Part shown: in pieces, positions 13,727 to 25,638 of the stretch
Layout: the number at the start of each line of letters is the position of its first letter
Position numbering within the stretch: position 1 is the first letter of the stretch
From: Variovorax sp. PMC12
GTDB taxonomy: Bacteria > Pseudomonadota > Gammaproteobacteria > Burkholderiales > Burkholderiaceae_C
Length of the DNA: 64,000 bases
Reading direction: 5' to 3'
NCBI RefSeq assembly: GCF_003019815.1
Contig: NZ_CP027773.1
Coordinates: 1,561,001 to 1,625,000 of the forward strand
Notes under the pieces: model-generated
Told to the model about the DNA's origin: nothing
Seen by the model: only the letters and a program-made list of their open reading frames with translations
Databases searched by the model: none
Position numbers and translations under genes: made by a program

Positions 13727-13791
13727 GTTTCGAGCCTCGAATTATATACCAATATTTCGGGGCTCCGAAAGTTTTGCGATCAATCGATCGA

Positions 13792-16233
<2,442 letters not shown>

Positions 16234-16256
16234 GCAGATCCTTCGCGTCTTTGGCT

Positions 16257-17522
16257 TTAAGCCTTTTTCGCAGCTTCGCGGTACACGAGCAGCGGGGGCT
16301 TGTTTTCGTCGATGGTCGATTCCTCGACCACCACCTTGTCGACATTGGTCGCGTTAGGCAATTCGAACATGGTGTCGATCAGCGACTGTTCAAGGATCGA
16401 ACGCAGGCCGCGTGCACCGGTCTTGCGGGCCAGGGCCTTGCGCGCGATCGCCTTGAGCGCCGCCGGGCGGATTTCGAGGTCCACGCCTTCCATCTGCAGC
16501 AGCTTGGTGAACTGCTTCACCACGGCGTTCTTGGGCTCGGTCAGGATCTGGACCAGCGCATCCTCGCTGAGTTCCGCAAGCGACGCGACCACGGGCATGC
16601 GGCCCACGAGTTCGGGGATCAAGCCGAACTTGATCAGGTCTTCGGGCTCGACTTCGCGGAACACCTCGGTGATGCTGCGCTGCTGCTTGCTCTTGACCGA
16701 CGCGCCGAAGCCGATACCCGAGGCCTCGGTGCGGTTTTCGATGACCTTTTCCAGGCCGGCGAAGGCGCCGCCGCAGATGAACAGGATGTTGGTCGTGTCG
16801 ATCTGCAGGAAGTCTTGGTTCGGGTGCTTGCGCCCGCCCTGCGGCGGCACGCTGGCCATGGTGCCTTCGATGAGCTTCAGCAGGGCCTGCTGCACGCCCT
16901 CGCCCGATACGTCGCGGGTGATCGAGGGGTTGTCGGACTTGCGCGAGATCTTGTCGATTTCGTCGATGTAGACGATGCCGCGCTGGGCGCGCTCGACTTC
17001 GTAGTTGCAGCTCTGCAGCAGCTTCTGGATGATGTTCTCGACGTCTTCGCCCACGTAGCCGGCTTCGGTCAGCGTGGTGGCGTCGGCCATCACGAAGGGC
17101 ACGTCGAGCATGCGAGCCAGCGTTTGCGCCAGCAGCGTCTTGCCCGAGCCCGTGGGACCGATCAGCAGGATATTGCTCTTGTTGAGCTCGACGTCCTCGC
17201 CCTTGGCCTTTTCCTTGTGGCGCAGGCGCTTGTAGTGGTTGTAGACCGCCACCGACAGCATGCGCTTGGCCGGCTCCTGGCCGATAACGTAGTTGTCGAG
17301 GTTGGTCTTGATCTCGAGCGGCGTCGGCAGGTCGCTGCGTGCCTCGCGCGCTTCTTCACCCGCGGGCAGTTCGTCGCGGATGATCTCGTTGCAAAGGTCG
17401 ATGCACTCGTCGCAGATGAAGACCGAAGGGCCCGCGATCAGCTTCTTGACCTCATGCTGGCTCTTGCCGCAGAACGAGCAATAAAGCGTTTTTTCGCTGG
17501 AGGAGCCTTTTTTTTCGGCCAT
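16257..17522 (-). CDS. clpX: ClpXP protease ATPase subunit ClpX
   Basis: 421 aa. The start was set at ATG 17522 (MAEKKGSSSEKTLYCSFCGK), giving the standard N-terminus; an upstream in-frame extension is not protein-like. An N-terminal zinc-binding domain (CSFCGKS and CDECIDLC) precedes the AAA+ module with Walker A GPTGSGKT and Walker B IVYIDEIDK. An IGF-type loop (IGFGA) for docking to ClpP is present. ClpX unfolds tagged substrates and feeds them to ClpP. Confidence 0.98.
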   Translation of the reverse strand: MAEKKGSSSEKTLYCSFCGKSQHEVKKLIAGPSVFICDECIDLCNEIIRDELPAGEEAREARSDLPTPLEIKTNLDNYVIGQEPAKRMLSVAVYNHYKRLRHKEKAKGEDVELNKSNILLIGPTGSGKTLLAQTLARMLDVPFVMADATTLTEAGYVGEDVENIIQKLLQSCNYEVERAQRGIVYIDEIDKISRKSDNPSITRDVSGEGVQQALLKLIEGTMASVPPQGGRKHPNQDFLQIDTTNILFICGGAFAGLEKVIENRTEASGIGFGASVKSKQQRSITEVFREVEPEDLIKFGLIPELVGRMPVVASLAELSEDALVQILTEPKNAVVKQFTKLLQMEGVDLEIRPAALKAIARKALARKTGARGLRSILEQSLIDTMFELPNATNVDKVVVEESTIDENKPPLLVYREAAKKA

Positions 17523-17562
17523 GGACAGATGCCTCGTTACAGGGTAGGGACAATGATAACTA

Positions 17563-17599
17563 AACAAAAACGGCGTTTCCCGTAAGGAAAACGCCGTTT
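17563..17599 (-). terminator. Terminator between clpP and clpX
   Basis: AAACGGCGTTT and AAACGCCGTTT form a long stem; reading leftward the T-run is TTTTTGTTT. It would limit read-through from clpP, so clpX probably also has its own promoter. Confidence 0.75.
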
Positions 17600-17631
17600 C
17601 TGCCATTTGTTGGCGCCACCGGCGCCGGACT

Positions 17632-18240
17632 TCAACCGCGCTTGGCGACGACCTGGTCGACCAGGCCGTAGTCCTTGGCCTCGTCGGCAGTGAGGAAATA
17701 GTCGCGCTCGGTATCGGCCTTGACCTTTTCCAGCGGCTGGCCGGTGCGTTCGGCCAGGATGCGGTTCATCTGGTCCTTGGTGCGCAGGATGTCGCGTGCA
17801 TGGATCTCGATGTCGGTCGCCTGGCCGCGTGCGCCGCCGAGCACCTGGTGGATCATGATCTTGGAGTTGGGCAGCGAGAAGCGCTTGCCCTTCTCGCCGG
17901 CCGCCAGCAGGAAGGCGCCCATGCTGGCCGCGAAGCCCAGGCACATGGTCGACACGTCGGGCTTGATGAACTGCATGGTGTCGTAGATCGCCATGCCGGC
18001 GCTCACGCTGCCGCCCGGGGAGTTGATGTAGAACGAGATGTCCTTGTCCGGGTTCTCGCTCTCGAGGAACAGCAGCTGCGCCACCACGAGATTGGCCGTC
18101 TGGTCGTTGACCTCGCCCACCAGGAAAATGATGCGCTCCTTGAGGAGGCGCGAGTAGATGTCATAAGACCGCTCGCCGCGGCCCGATTGCTCGATGACCA
18201 TCGGGACCATGCCGAGGCCTTGGATTTCCTGTGCGCTCAT
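17632..18240 (-). CDS. clpP: ClpP protease catalytic subunit
   Basis: 202 aa from ATG 18240, preceded by CGGAGAG; upstream in-frame codons are not conserved-looking. The catalytic triad is Ser106 (GFAASMGAF), His131 (MIHQVLGG) and Asp180 (ERDYFL). YINSPGGSV is the family signature. The barrel-shaped peptidase works with ClpX encoded just downstream. Confidence 0.98.
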   Translation of the reverse strand: MSAQEIQGLGMVPMVIEQSGRGERSYDIYSRLLKERIIFLVGEVNDQTANLVVAQLLFLESENPDKDISFYINSPGGSVSAGMAIYDTMQFIKPDVSTMCLGFAASMGAFLLAAGEKGKRFSLPNSKIMIHQVLGGARGQATDIEIHARDILRTKDQMNRILAERTGQPLEKVKADTERDYFLTADEAKDYGLVDQVVAKRG

Positions 18241-18299
18241 GAATTTGCTCTCCGGAAAGTGAAATCGTTCGCTGTTTGTTAACTGTACGCCTGAGTGAA

Positions 18300-18331
18300 A
18301 TGGGGCTCGTGCCGCAAAGCACAAGCCCCAT
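18300..18331 (-). terminator. Terminator-like hairpin after tig
   Basis: GGGGCTtGTGC pairs with GCaCGAGCCCC around a short loop; the T-run (ATTTC on the minus strand) is weak, so termination is probably partial and clpP can be reached from the tig promoter. Confidence 0.5.
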
Positions 18332-18355
18332 TGGCGTAGCGGGCGAAGACGGAAA

Positions 18356-19672
18356 TCAGCCCTGCTGCTGCGCCATCAGTTCGTCGAACGACACCGACTT
18401 TTCATTGACCTTGGCCTTGCCCAGGACGAAGTCGGTCACGTTGTTCTCGATGACCACGGCTTCGACTTCGGCCAGGCGGTTGTTGTCGCTGAAGTACCAG
18501 CGCACCACGTCGGCCGGCTTCTCGTAGCTGGCGGCCAGCTCGTCGATGTGGGCCTTGATCTGCTCGGGCTTGGCCTGCAGGTTGTTGGCACGCACCAGTT
18601 CGGCCACCACCAGGCCCAGGCGCACGCGGCGCTCGGCTTGCGGGCGGAAGACTTCGTCGGGAATCGGTGCCTTGTCGGCGTCCTTGATGCCGCGCTGCTT
18701 CAGCTCGGCGCGGGCGCCTTCGACCATGCGGTTCACCTCGGCTTGCACGCTGGCGTTGGGCAGGTCGAGTTCGGCGTTGGCCACCAGGGCGTCCATCACG
18801 GCGTTCTTGTTGCGTGCCAGCAGGCGGAACTTCACTTCGCGCTCGAGGTTGCGCTTGATGTCGGCACGCAGGCCTTCCACGGTGGCTTCGGCGATGCCGA
18901 GCGACTTGGCCAGCTGTTCGTTGACTTCCGGCAGGTGCGAGGCTTCGATCTTCTTCACGGTGACCAGGAAGTCGGCTTGCTTGCCGGCCACGTCCTTGCC
19001 GTGGTAATCGGCCGGGAACGACAGCGGGAAGGTGCGGCTGTCGCCGGACTTCATGCCGCGCACGGCGTCTTCGAATTCCTTGAGCATCTGGCCTTCGCCG
19101 ACGATGAACTGGAAGTCTTCGGCCTTGCCGCCCTGGAAGGGCTCGCCGTCGATCTTGCCTTCGAAGTCGACCGTCACGCGGTCGCCATCTTGCGCCACGG
19201 CGTCTTGGGCGCGCTGGGCGAAGGTACGGCGCTGCTTGCGCAGGATGTCGAGGGTCTTGTCGATGGCGTCGTCGCCCACTTCGGCCGAGAGCTTCTCGAC
19301 TTCGGCGCCCGACAGGTCGTTGATCTTGACTTCAGGGAAAACTTCGAAGACCGCGTCGAAGGCCAGTTCGCCTTCGGGTGCGTTTTCCTTCTCGGTGATG
19401 CGGGGCTGGCCGGCGACGCGCAGCTTGGCTTCGTTCGCGGCTTGCGAGAAGGCTTCGCCGACCTTGTCGTTCATGACTTCGTAGTGCACCGAGTAGCCAT
19501 AGCGCTGGGCCACGACGTTCATCGGCACCTTGCCGGGACGGAAGCCGTCCATCTTGACGGTGCGCGCGAGCTTCTTGAGGCGCGAATCGACTTCGGACTG
19601 GATGGTGCCGACCGGCAGGGTCAGCGTGATCTTGCGTTCGAGCTTCTCGAGAGTTTCAACGGTCACGGTCAT
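18356..19672 (-). CDS. tig: Trigger factor (ribosome-associated chaperone and peptidyl-prolyl isomerase)
   Basis: 438 aa from ATG 19672 (MTVTVETLEKLERKITL). The ribosome-binding loop is present as GFRPGKVPMNVV (about residues 43-55), followed by the PPIase domain (DGDRVTVDFEGKIDGEPFQG, then FPADYHGKDVAGK) and the C-terminal chaperone arms. It binds nascent chains at the ribosome exit. It heads the tig-clpP-clpX-lon block, a standard order in proteobacteria. Confidence 0.98.
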   Translation of the reverse strand: MTVTVETLEKLERKITLTLPVGTIQSEVDSRLKKLARTVKMDGFRPGKVPMNVVAQRYGYSVHYEVMNDKVGEAFSQAANEAKLRVAGQPRITEKENAPEGELAFDAVFEVFPEVKINDLSGAEVEKLSAEVGDDAIDKTLDILRKQRRTFAQRAQDAVAQDGDRVTVDFEGKIDGEPFQGGKAEDFQFIVGEGQMLKEFEDAVRGMKSGDSRTFPLSFPADYHGKDVAGKQADFLVTVKKIEASHLPEVNEQLAKSLGIAEATVEGLRADIKRNLEREVKFRLLARNKNAVMDALVANAELDLPNASVQAEVNRMVEGARAELKQRGIKDADKAPIPDEVFRPQAERRVRLGLVVAELVRANNLQAKPEQIKAHIDELAASYEKPADVVRWYFSDNNRLAEVEAVVIENNVTDFVLGKAKVNEKSVSFDELMAQQQG

Positions 19673-19938
19673 GATGTCTTCCTGGTAAGGGGGCTGTGCG
19701 CGGGGCCTGCATCTTTTTATCAATACAGATCAAGGACTTACACGCGCTGGCGGGATTTATGCGGAGGCACGCGGGTGCCGCCTGCAAAACTGGGCAACCC
19801 GGGATTCTAATCCGGCGGGAAAGCGGGTTTTCACGGGGTTGAAGCGCGGGGCGATCGGCGGTCAGGTTTGGCCAATATTCGAGTCGTACAGTGACTCTCG
19901 ATTCATCCTCACTCACAGGGATGCACAGGAAAATTCTC

Positions 19939-20916
19939 ATGCTCCAGCGAATGTTTGCCGCCCTCGCCCTCAGCCTTGCCGTGGCATTCGGCATGCCCTC
20001 CCTCGCGCAGGCCAGGACCGACGCGCCGGCTCCGAAAGACCCGACCATCCAGCAGATCTACGAGGCCGCCAACGGCGGCCGGATGTCCGACGCCGACGCG
20101 ATGATCGCGAAGGTGCTGAAAGACCACCCCGACAGCGCCAAGGCGCATTTCGTGCACTCCGAGCTGCTCGCGGCCGAAGGCAGGCTCGACGACGCGAGAA
20201 GCGAACTCGCCAAGGCGAAGGCGCTGTCGCCCGCACTCGACTTCGCCAAACCCGAGGCCGTCGAACGGCTCACGAACAAGCTCGACAAGCCGGCTCCGCA
20301 GGCCAGGAGCACGCCCTCCCGCGTGAGCGAGCCCGCTGCGCCGGCACCGCGCGCCGCCGAGAGCCGGACAAGTTCCGTGCCGTGGATGCCCATCGCCCTG
20401 CTGGGGCTGCTGGTCGTCGGCTACCTCGCCTTCCGGCGCCGGGTCGCGCCGCCCGCCGCGCCGGCCGCGCCATCGTATGGCCCCGGGCCAGGCATGCCCG
20501 GCATGCAGCAAGGTGCGCCGGCGGGCTATGGAAACTATGGAAACTACGGCCCGGGCGGCAACTGGACGCCCGCGCCACCGCCCGCCGCCAGCCCCGGCAT
20601 GGGCCTCGGCTCGGCCCTTGCCACGGGTGCGGCCGTGGGCGTCGGCGCGATGGTCGCGCAAGAGGCGGTGCGCCACTGGATGCATGGCAGCGACAACAAC
20701 AGCGTGATCGACAACAGGGACAGCGGCACGACCCGCATCGCCGACAACGGCAACACCGAAATGGGCCGCGGCCTCTGGCCCTCGTCGACCACCCCGGAGC
20801 CCGACCGCATCGTCGACAACGACTTCGGCATCAAGGACACGAGTTCCTGGGACGACTCGAGCGGCGGCGGCAGTTTCGACAGCGGCAGCGACAGCAGCAG
20901 CGACAATGACTGGTAA
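19939..20916 (+). CDS. Exported TPR-like membrane protein with an acidic tail, unknown function
   Basis: 325 aa from ATG 19939, chosen for AGGA nine bases upstream and a clean signal peptide (MFAALALSLAVAFGMPSLAQA). Residues 30-110 look like a tetratricopeptide-type helical pair (IQQIYEAANGGRMSDADAMI; SELLAAEGRLDDARSELAKA). A membrane segment follows (WMPIALLGLLVVGYLAF), then a Gly/Pro/Tyr-rich stretch with YGNYGNYG, an Ala-rich hydrophobic helix and a Ser/Asp-rich tail ending DSSSDNDW. It is transcribed away from tig. No family name is known to me. Confidence 0.75.
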   Translation: MLQRMFAALALSLAVAFGMPSLAQARTDAPAPKDPTIQQIYEAANGGRMSDADAMIAKVLKDHPDSAKAHFVHSELLAAEGRLDDARSELAKAKALSPALDFAKPEAVERLTNKLDKPAPQARSTPSRVSEPAAPAPRAAESRTSSVPWMPIALLGLLVVGYLAFRRRVAPPAAPAAPSYGPGPGMPGMQQGAPAGYGNYGNYGPGGNWTPAPPPAASPGMGLGSALATGAAVGVGAMVAQEAVRHWMHGSDNNSVIDNRDSGTTRIADNGNTEMGRGLWPSSTTPEPDRIVDNDFGIKDTSSWDDSSGGGSFDSGSDSSSDNDW

Positions 20917-20934
20917 AAGAGCCCGCCGAAAAGA

Positions 20935-20968
20935 AAAAGCCCCGTTCCTCACGAAACGGGGCTTTTTC
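20935..20968. terminator. Strong terminator after the TPR-like gene
   Basis: AAAAAGCCCCGTT and AACGGGGCTTTTT form a bidirectional terminator, serving the rightward gene and facing the tRNA-Leu gene. Confidence 0.85.
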
Positions 20969-21003
20969 AACTGCTCGATAGAACTGGCTACTTAGCAGAG
21001 GGC

Positions 21004-21090
21004 TGGTGCGCGGGGCCGGACTCGAACCGGCACGTTCTTGCGAACGTCAGGACCTAAACCTGGTGCGTCTACCAATTTCGCCACCCGCGC
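21004..21090 (-). tRNA. tRNA-Leu(UAG)
   Basis: 87 nt including CCA. Acceptor GCGCGGG pairs with CCCGCGC, D-arm region TGGCGAAATTGGTAGACGCA, anticodon arm CCAGG-TTTAGGT-CCTG (anticodon TAG), a long variable arm (ACGTTCGCAAGAACGT) and T-arm with GTTCGAGTCC, all typical of class II tRNA-Leu. Confidence 0.95.
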
Positions 21091-21114
21091 GATGCCAATC
21101 TTTTCAGGTGAATG

Positions 21115-21174
21115 CAAAAGCGGACGGGCTTTCTGCGCCACGGATTCCCGTGGGCCAAAGACCATCCGCTTGAA
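21115..21174 (-). terminator. Terminator structure after the RND efflux pair
   Basis: On the minus strand AAGCGGATGG pairs with CCGTCCGCTT and encloses an inner CCACGG-GAAT-CCGTGG hairpin, then TTTTGC. It ends the leftward efflux operon just before tRNA-Leu. Confidence 0.5.
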
Positions 21175-21192
21175 ATCGGTCAGCTTTCTATT

Positions 21193-24100
21193 TTAGACGC
21201 TAATCGGCACCGCTTTCGGCTCGCGCTTCACACGGAATGCAGCGGCGTACATCGCAGGCAACGCGAGCAGGGTCAACACCGTTGCCACGATCAGCCCGCC
21301 CATGATCGCAACCGCCATCGGGCCCCAGAAAACGCTGCGCGACAACGGGATCATCGCCAGCACCGCGGCAGCTGCCGTCAGCACGATAGGCCGCAGCCGC
21401 CGCACCGCCGACTCGACGATCGCGTCCCACGCCGGCACGCCCGCCGCGCGGTCGATCTCGATCTGGTCGATCAGGATCACCGCATTGCGCTGGATCATGC
21501 CCATCAGCGCGATCACGCCCAGCAGCGCGACGAAGCCGAACGGCCGGTTCAGCACCAGCAGCGCGCCGGCCACGCCGGCAATGCCCATCGGCCCGGTGAT
21601 GAACACCAGCAGCGAGCGGCTGAAGCTGTGCAGTTGCAGCATCAGCAGCGTGAACACCAGGAACAGCATGATCGGCACGCCCGCCACGATGGACGCCGAG
21701 CCCTTGCTGCTTTCCTCGGCGGCACCCGCCACCTCGATGCGATAGCCGCCCTGCCCGGCCGCGGCCCAGCCGGCCTCCAGCTCGCGCAGCTTCGGCAGCA
21801 ACTGGGTGGTCACGGTCGCGCCCTGCAGGCCCTCTATGACGTCGCCCTGCACGGTGATGGCGTAGTCGCGGTTCTCGCGCCACATCACGCCCGGCTCCCA
21901 GGTGAACACCGGCTTGGCGATCTGCGCGAGCGGAATCGAGCGGCCCGAACTCGTCGGGATGTAGGCATTGCCGATGTCCGAGATGGCCTGGCGCTCGTCG
22001 GGCGCCTGGCGCAGCACGATGTCGATGAGAAGGTCGTTCTCGCGGTACTGGCCCACGGTGGTGCCGCTGAACATCGTCTTCGATGCCTGCGCGATGGCCT
22101 GGCTGGTCACGCCCAGGGCGCGGGCCTTGGCCTGGTCGACCTCGAGGCGGATCACCTTCACCGACTCGTTCCAGTTGTCGTTCACGCCGCGCATGTTGGC
22201 GTTGTCGCGCAGCACTGCCTTGACCTCGTCGGCATGGCCGCGAAGCAATGCGGGGTCCGGTCCGATCACGCGGAACTGCACCGGGTACGCCACGGGCGGC
22301 CCGTTGGGCAGCAGCTTGACGCGGCCGCGTACCTCGGGAAACTCCTGCGCCAGCAGCTGCGGCAGCTTCAGGCGCAGCGTTTCGCGCACCTTCAGGTCCT
22401 TGGCCAGCACGATGAGCTGCGACACGTTGGTCTGCGGGAACACCTGGTCCAGCGGCAGGTAGAAGCGCGGCACGCCCGAGCCGATCCAGGTGCTGACCGT
22501 GCTCACGCCGGCCTCTTCCATGAAACGCTTCTCCACGCGCCTGGCCACTTCCTCGTTCGCGGCGAACGAGGTGCCTTCGGGGAACCAGATGTCCACCAGG
22601 ATCTCCGGCCGGCTCGAGTCCGGGAAGAACTGCTGCTGCACCTTGCCCATGCCGACGATGCCGAGCGCGAAGATCAGCACGGTGGCGCCGATGGTCATCC
22701 AGCGGTGCTGCACGCACCAGTTCACCGCACGGCGGAAGGCGTTGTAGAACGGCGTGTCGAACAGCTCGTGCGGGGGCGCATCGGGGTCGTGCGGCTTCAC
22801 CTTGAGCAGCAGCGTGCCGAGGTACGGCACGAAGTAAACCGAGACGATCCACGACAGCACCAGCGCGATCACCGTCACCGCGAAGATCGCGAAGGTGTAT
22901 TCGCCCGTCACCGATTTCGCCAACCCGATCGGCAGGAAGCCGGCCGCCGTGATGAGCGTGCCCGTGAGCATCGGCTTGGCCGTGACGTCGTAGGCGTAGG
23001 TGGCGGCGCGCGCCTTGTCGTAGCCCTCTTCCATCTTCCGCACCATCATCTCCACCGCGATGATGGCGTCGTCCACCAGCAGGCCGAGCGCGATGATGAG
23101 CGAGCCCAGCGATATCTTGTGCAGCCCGATGCCGAAGTAGTTCATTGCCAGGAAGGTCACCGCCAGCACCAGCGGAATGGTGATCGCCACCACCAGCCCG
23201 GGACGCATGTCGATGTACCAGCCGAAGCGCCCGCCCCTGTGCAGCCCGAGCGAGATGATGCTCACGGCCAGCACGATGGCCACGGCCTCGATCAGCACGC
23301 CGACGAATTCGTTGACCGAGCTGGCCACCGACACCGGCTGGTCCTGCACCTGCGCCAGCTTCACGCCGGCCGGCAGGCGCTTGTCGATGGTGGCGGTGGT
23401 GGCCTTCAGCGCCTTGCCCAGCGCGATGATGTCGCCGCCCTTGGCCATCGACACACCCAGCGCAATCACTTCCTTGCCCTGGTGGTGCACCTTGACCGCC
23501 GGCGGATCGACGTAGCCGCGATGGATGTCCGCGATGTCGCCCAGCTTGAGCTGGCTGCCCGAGCTGCCGCGGATGGGCATGTCGCGCAGCTGGTCGACGC
23601 TGGTGAACTGGCCGGCCACGCGCACCTGCACCACGTCCTGCGGCGACGAGATGGAGCCCGCGCTCTCCACCGCGTTCTGCGAGCCGAGCTGCTGCAGCAC
23701 CGCGTTGAAGTCGAGCCCGAGCTGTGCCAGGCGCTTCTGGGAGATCTCGATGTAGACCTTCTCGTCCTGCACGCCGAACTGGTCGACCTTGGCCACGTCT
23801 TTCACGCGCAGCAACTGCTGGCGCACGTCGTCGGCCATCGTCTTGAGCTCGGCGTAGCTGAAGCCTTCGCTCTCCAGCGCGTAGATCACGCCGTAGACAT
23901 CGCCGAAGTCGTCATTGAAGAACGGGCCTTGCACGCCGGCCGGCAAGGTGGCGCGCATGTCGCCGATCTTCTTGCGCACCGTGTACCAGACGTTCGCCAC
24001 CTCGGTGGACTTCGACGAGTCCTTGATGTTGAAGATGATCTGGGACTCGCCCGGCTTCGAATAGCTGCGGATCTTGTCGGCGTAAGGCGCTTCCTGCAGC

Positions 24101-24351
24101 GTGCGCTCGAGCTTGTCGGTGACCTGCTCGGCCACCTGCTGCGCGGTGGCGCCGGGCCAGTAGGTCTTCACGACCATGGCGCGGAAGGTGAACGGCGGGT
24201 CTTCGTCCTGCCCGAGCTGGAAGTACGCGAACACGCCCAGCACCATCAGCACCACCATCAGGTAGCGCGTCAGGGGCGCGTGGTCCAGCGCCCATCTGGA
24301 GAGGTTGAAGCCGGCGGGCTTGTCGTTGGGGTTCGCAGGGCTGCCGCTCAT
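21193..24351 (-). CDS. RND multidrug efflux transporter (inner-membrane pump)
   Basis: 1052 aa from ATG 24351, which overlaps the adaptor gene stop by four bases. It has the HAE1-type RND layout: an N-terminal membrane helix (YLMVVLMVLGVFAYFQLG), a periplasmic loop, six helices including the proton-relay motif GLLVDDAIIAVEMM, a second loop and the final helices (PIVLTAAAAVLAMIPLS). GQDEDPPFTFRAMVVKTYWP at the start resembles the MexK/TriC branch. It exports drugs or other amphiphiles with the adaptor encoded upstream; no outer-membrane factor gene is adjacent. Confidence 0.92.
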   Translation of the reverse strand: MSGSPANPNDKPAGFNLSRWALDHAPLTRYLMVVLMVLGVFAYFQLGQDEDPPFTFRAMVVKTYWPGATAQQVAEQVTDKLERTLQEAPYADKIRSYSKPGESQIIFNIKDSSKSTEVANVWYTVRKKIGDMRATLPAGVQGPFFNDDFGDVYGVIYALESEGFSYAELKTMADDVRQQLLRVKDVAKVDQFGVQDEKVYIEISQKRLAQLGLDFNAVLQQLGSQNAVESAGSISSPQDVVQVRVAGQFTSVDQLRDMPIRGSSGSQLKLGDIADIHRGYVDPPAVKVHHQGKEVIALGVSMAKGGDIIALGKALKATTATIDKRLPAGVKLAQVQDQPVSVASSVNEFVGVLIEAVAIVLAVSIISLGLHRGGRFGWYIDMRPGLVVAITIPLVLAVTFLAMNYFGIGLHKISLGSLIIALGLLVDDAIIAVEMMVRKMEEGYDKARAATYAYDVTAKPMLTGTLITAAGFLPIGLAKSVTGEYTFAIFAVTVIALVLSWIVSVYFVPYLGTLLLKVKPHDPDAPPHELFDTPFYNAFRRAVNWCVQHRWMTIGATVLIFALGIVGMGKVQQQFFPDSSRPEILVDIWFPEGTSFAANEEVARRVEKRFMEEAGVSTVSTWIGSGVPRFYLPLDQVFPQTNVSQLIVLAKDLKVRETLRLKLPQLLAQEFPEVRGRVKLLPNGPPVAYPVQFRVIGPDPALLRGHADEVKAVLRDNANMRGVNDNWNESVKVIRLEVDQAKARALGVTSQAIAQASKTMFSGTTVGQYRENDLLIDIVLRQAPDERQAISDIGNAYIPTSSGRSIPLAQIAKPVFTWEPGVMWRENRDYAITVQGDVIEGLQGATVTTQLLPKLRELEAGWAAAGQGGYRIEVAGAAEESSKGSASIVAGVPIMLFLVFTLLMLQLHSFSRSLLVFITGPMGIAGVAGALLVLNRPFGFVALLGVIALMGMIQRNAVILIDQIEIDRAAGVPAWDAIVESAVRRLRPIVLTAAAAVLAMIPLSRSVFWGPMAVAIMGGLIVATVLTLLALPAMYAAAFRVKREPKAVPISV

Positions 24352-25559
24352 TTGGCAGCACCGCCGGTTGCGCCTGCAGCGATCTCCTTGCCGCTCGCGG
24401 CGACGGCCGCCACGGGCTGGGCCGATGCCTTCGCGCCGGCATTGGCGGCGGCCGCGGCCGCCTCCTTCGACTGGTAGATGGTGACCTTCTGCCCCGGCGA
24501 CAGCACGTGCACGCCGGCGGCCACGACCATCATGCCGGGCGTGATGCCGCTGGCGATGACGGCCTCGTTGCCGTCTGCCGTGGCCACCTGCACGGCCTGC
24601 GAGCGCACCGTCATGGTCGATTGGTCGAGCACCCACACGGCCGTGCCCTTGCCCTCCTGGCGCAGCGCGCTGGTCGGCAGCTTCATGACAGCGGTGGTCG
24701 CGTGCGCCAGCGCCTGCGGCCGTGCATAGACCGTGGCGCCGAGCGGCGGCGAGGCGGCCGCGTCGATCGCGACCTTGACCGAATACGTGCGCGTCACGGC
24801 ATCGGCGCTGGCCGCCACCTCGCGCACCTGGCCCTGCAGTTCGCTGCCGCCCGACCAGCCGCGCACGGTGACCGGCGAGCCGATCTTGACGAGCGTGGCG
24901 CGGTCTTCCGGCACCGCGAACACCACGTCGCGCGCGCCGTCCTGTGCGATGCGCACGACCGGCGTGCCGGCCTGCACCACCTGGCCCGGCTCGGCCTCTA
25001 TGGCGGTGACGATGCCGGCCACGTCGGCCACCAGCGTCGTGTAGTTGGCCTGGTTGCCCTGCGAGGAAAGCTGTGCCTGCGCCTGTTCGAGCTGGGCCTG
25101 CGCGGCCTTCCAGGTGGTTTCGCGGCGTTCCAGTTCGGCGCCGCTGATGAAGTTCTGCTCGCGCAGTTCGCGATAGCGCTTCAGGTCGGCTGCCGCGAGG
25201 TCACGGTTGGTCAGCGCGGCGGCCTGCTGGGCGCGGGCGGCTTCGGCGGCGAGCCGGTAGTCCTGCGGATCGAGTTGCGCCAGCACCTGGCCGGCTTGCA
25301 CGTGCTGGCCCAGTTCCGCCTGGCGCCGGGTGATCTTGCCCGCCACGCGGAAGCCCAGCCGCGACTCGACGCGCGCCCGCACCTCGGCGGAGAACTCGGG
25401 CTGGGCGTCGAACTCGCTCGCCCCCACGGTCACGACCTTGACCGCGCGAACGGGGTCCTCGACTGCGGATTTAGGCGAGCAGCCGGCCAGGAAGACGGCG
25501 GGAAGCAGCAGCCATGCGGCGCTGCGGGCGCGGGAAAAGACAGTGGTGGAGGCGGTCAT
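24348..25559 (-). CDS. RND efflux adaptor (membrane-fusion lipoprotein)
   Basis: 403 aa. A lipoprotein signal peptide ends in LAGC. The lipoyl/barrel-sandwich halves (VESRLGFRVAGKITRRQAEL; ADVAGIVTAIEAEPGQVVQA) flank a helical hairpin (about residues 100-165), followed by a beta-barrel domain (DVVFAVPEDRATLVKIGSPV) and an Ala-rich C-terminus. It links the inner-membrane pump to an outer-membrane channel in the periplasm. It is first in the operon and lies behind a promoter with two operator-like palindromes. Confidence 0.92.
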   Translation of the reverse strand: MTASTTVFSRARSAAWLLLPAVFLAGCSPKSAVEDPVRAVKVVTVGASEFDAQPEFSAEVRARVESRLGFRVAGKITRRQAELGQHVQAGQVLAQLDPQDYRLAAEAARAQQAAALTNRDLAAADLKRYRELREQNFISGAELERRETTWKAAQAQLEQAQAQLSSQGNQANYTTLVADVAGIVTAIEAEPGQVVQAGTPVVRIAQDGARDVVFAVPEDRATLVKIGSPVTVRGWSGGSELQGQVREVAASADAVTRTYSVKVAIDAAASPPLGATVYARPQALAHATTAVMKLPTSALRQEGKGTAVWVLDQSTMTVRSQAVQVATADGNEAVIASGITPGMMVVAAGVHVLSPGQKVTIYQSKEAAAAAANAGAKASAQPVAAVAASGKEIAAGATGGAAK

Positions 25560-25590
25560 GAGACACCCAGGAGAGGACGAACCGGGCCAT

Positions 25591-25610
25591 TAATGACCCA
25601 CTGGTTAGTA
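25591..25610 (-). promoter_or_regulatory. Operator palindrome 1 of the efflux promoter
   Basis: TAATGACC-CACT-GGTTAGTA, dyad centred at 25600.5, just downstream of the -10 element. It is a variant of palindrome 2 (centres 45 bp apart). Spacing and symmetry suit a TetR-type repressor. Confidence 0.65.
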
Positions 25611-25638
25611 ATCTAGGATAAACCCGAACCACTGTCAA
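25610..25638 (-). promoter_or_regulatory. Sigma-70-type promoter of the efflux operon
   Basis: Minus strand: perfect -35 TTGACA (25633-25638), 17-bp spacer, -10 TAGATT (25610-25615). It lies about 50 bases before the adaptor start. The flanking palindromes would let a repressor block it. Confidence 0.7.

Noticed and set aside
21112..24477. 1121-codon open frame on the plus strand opposite the RND pump
   Set aside because: Antisense shadow of a well-recognised RND gene; His/Arg/Asp-rich composition and no domain. It also starts in the tRNA-Leu/terminator region without a ribosome-binding site.
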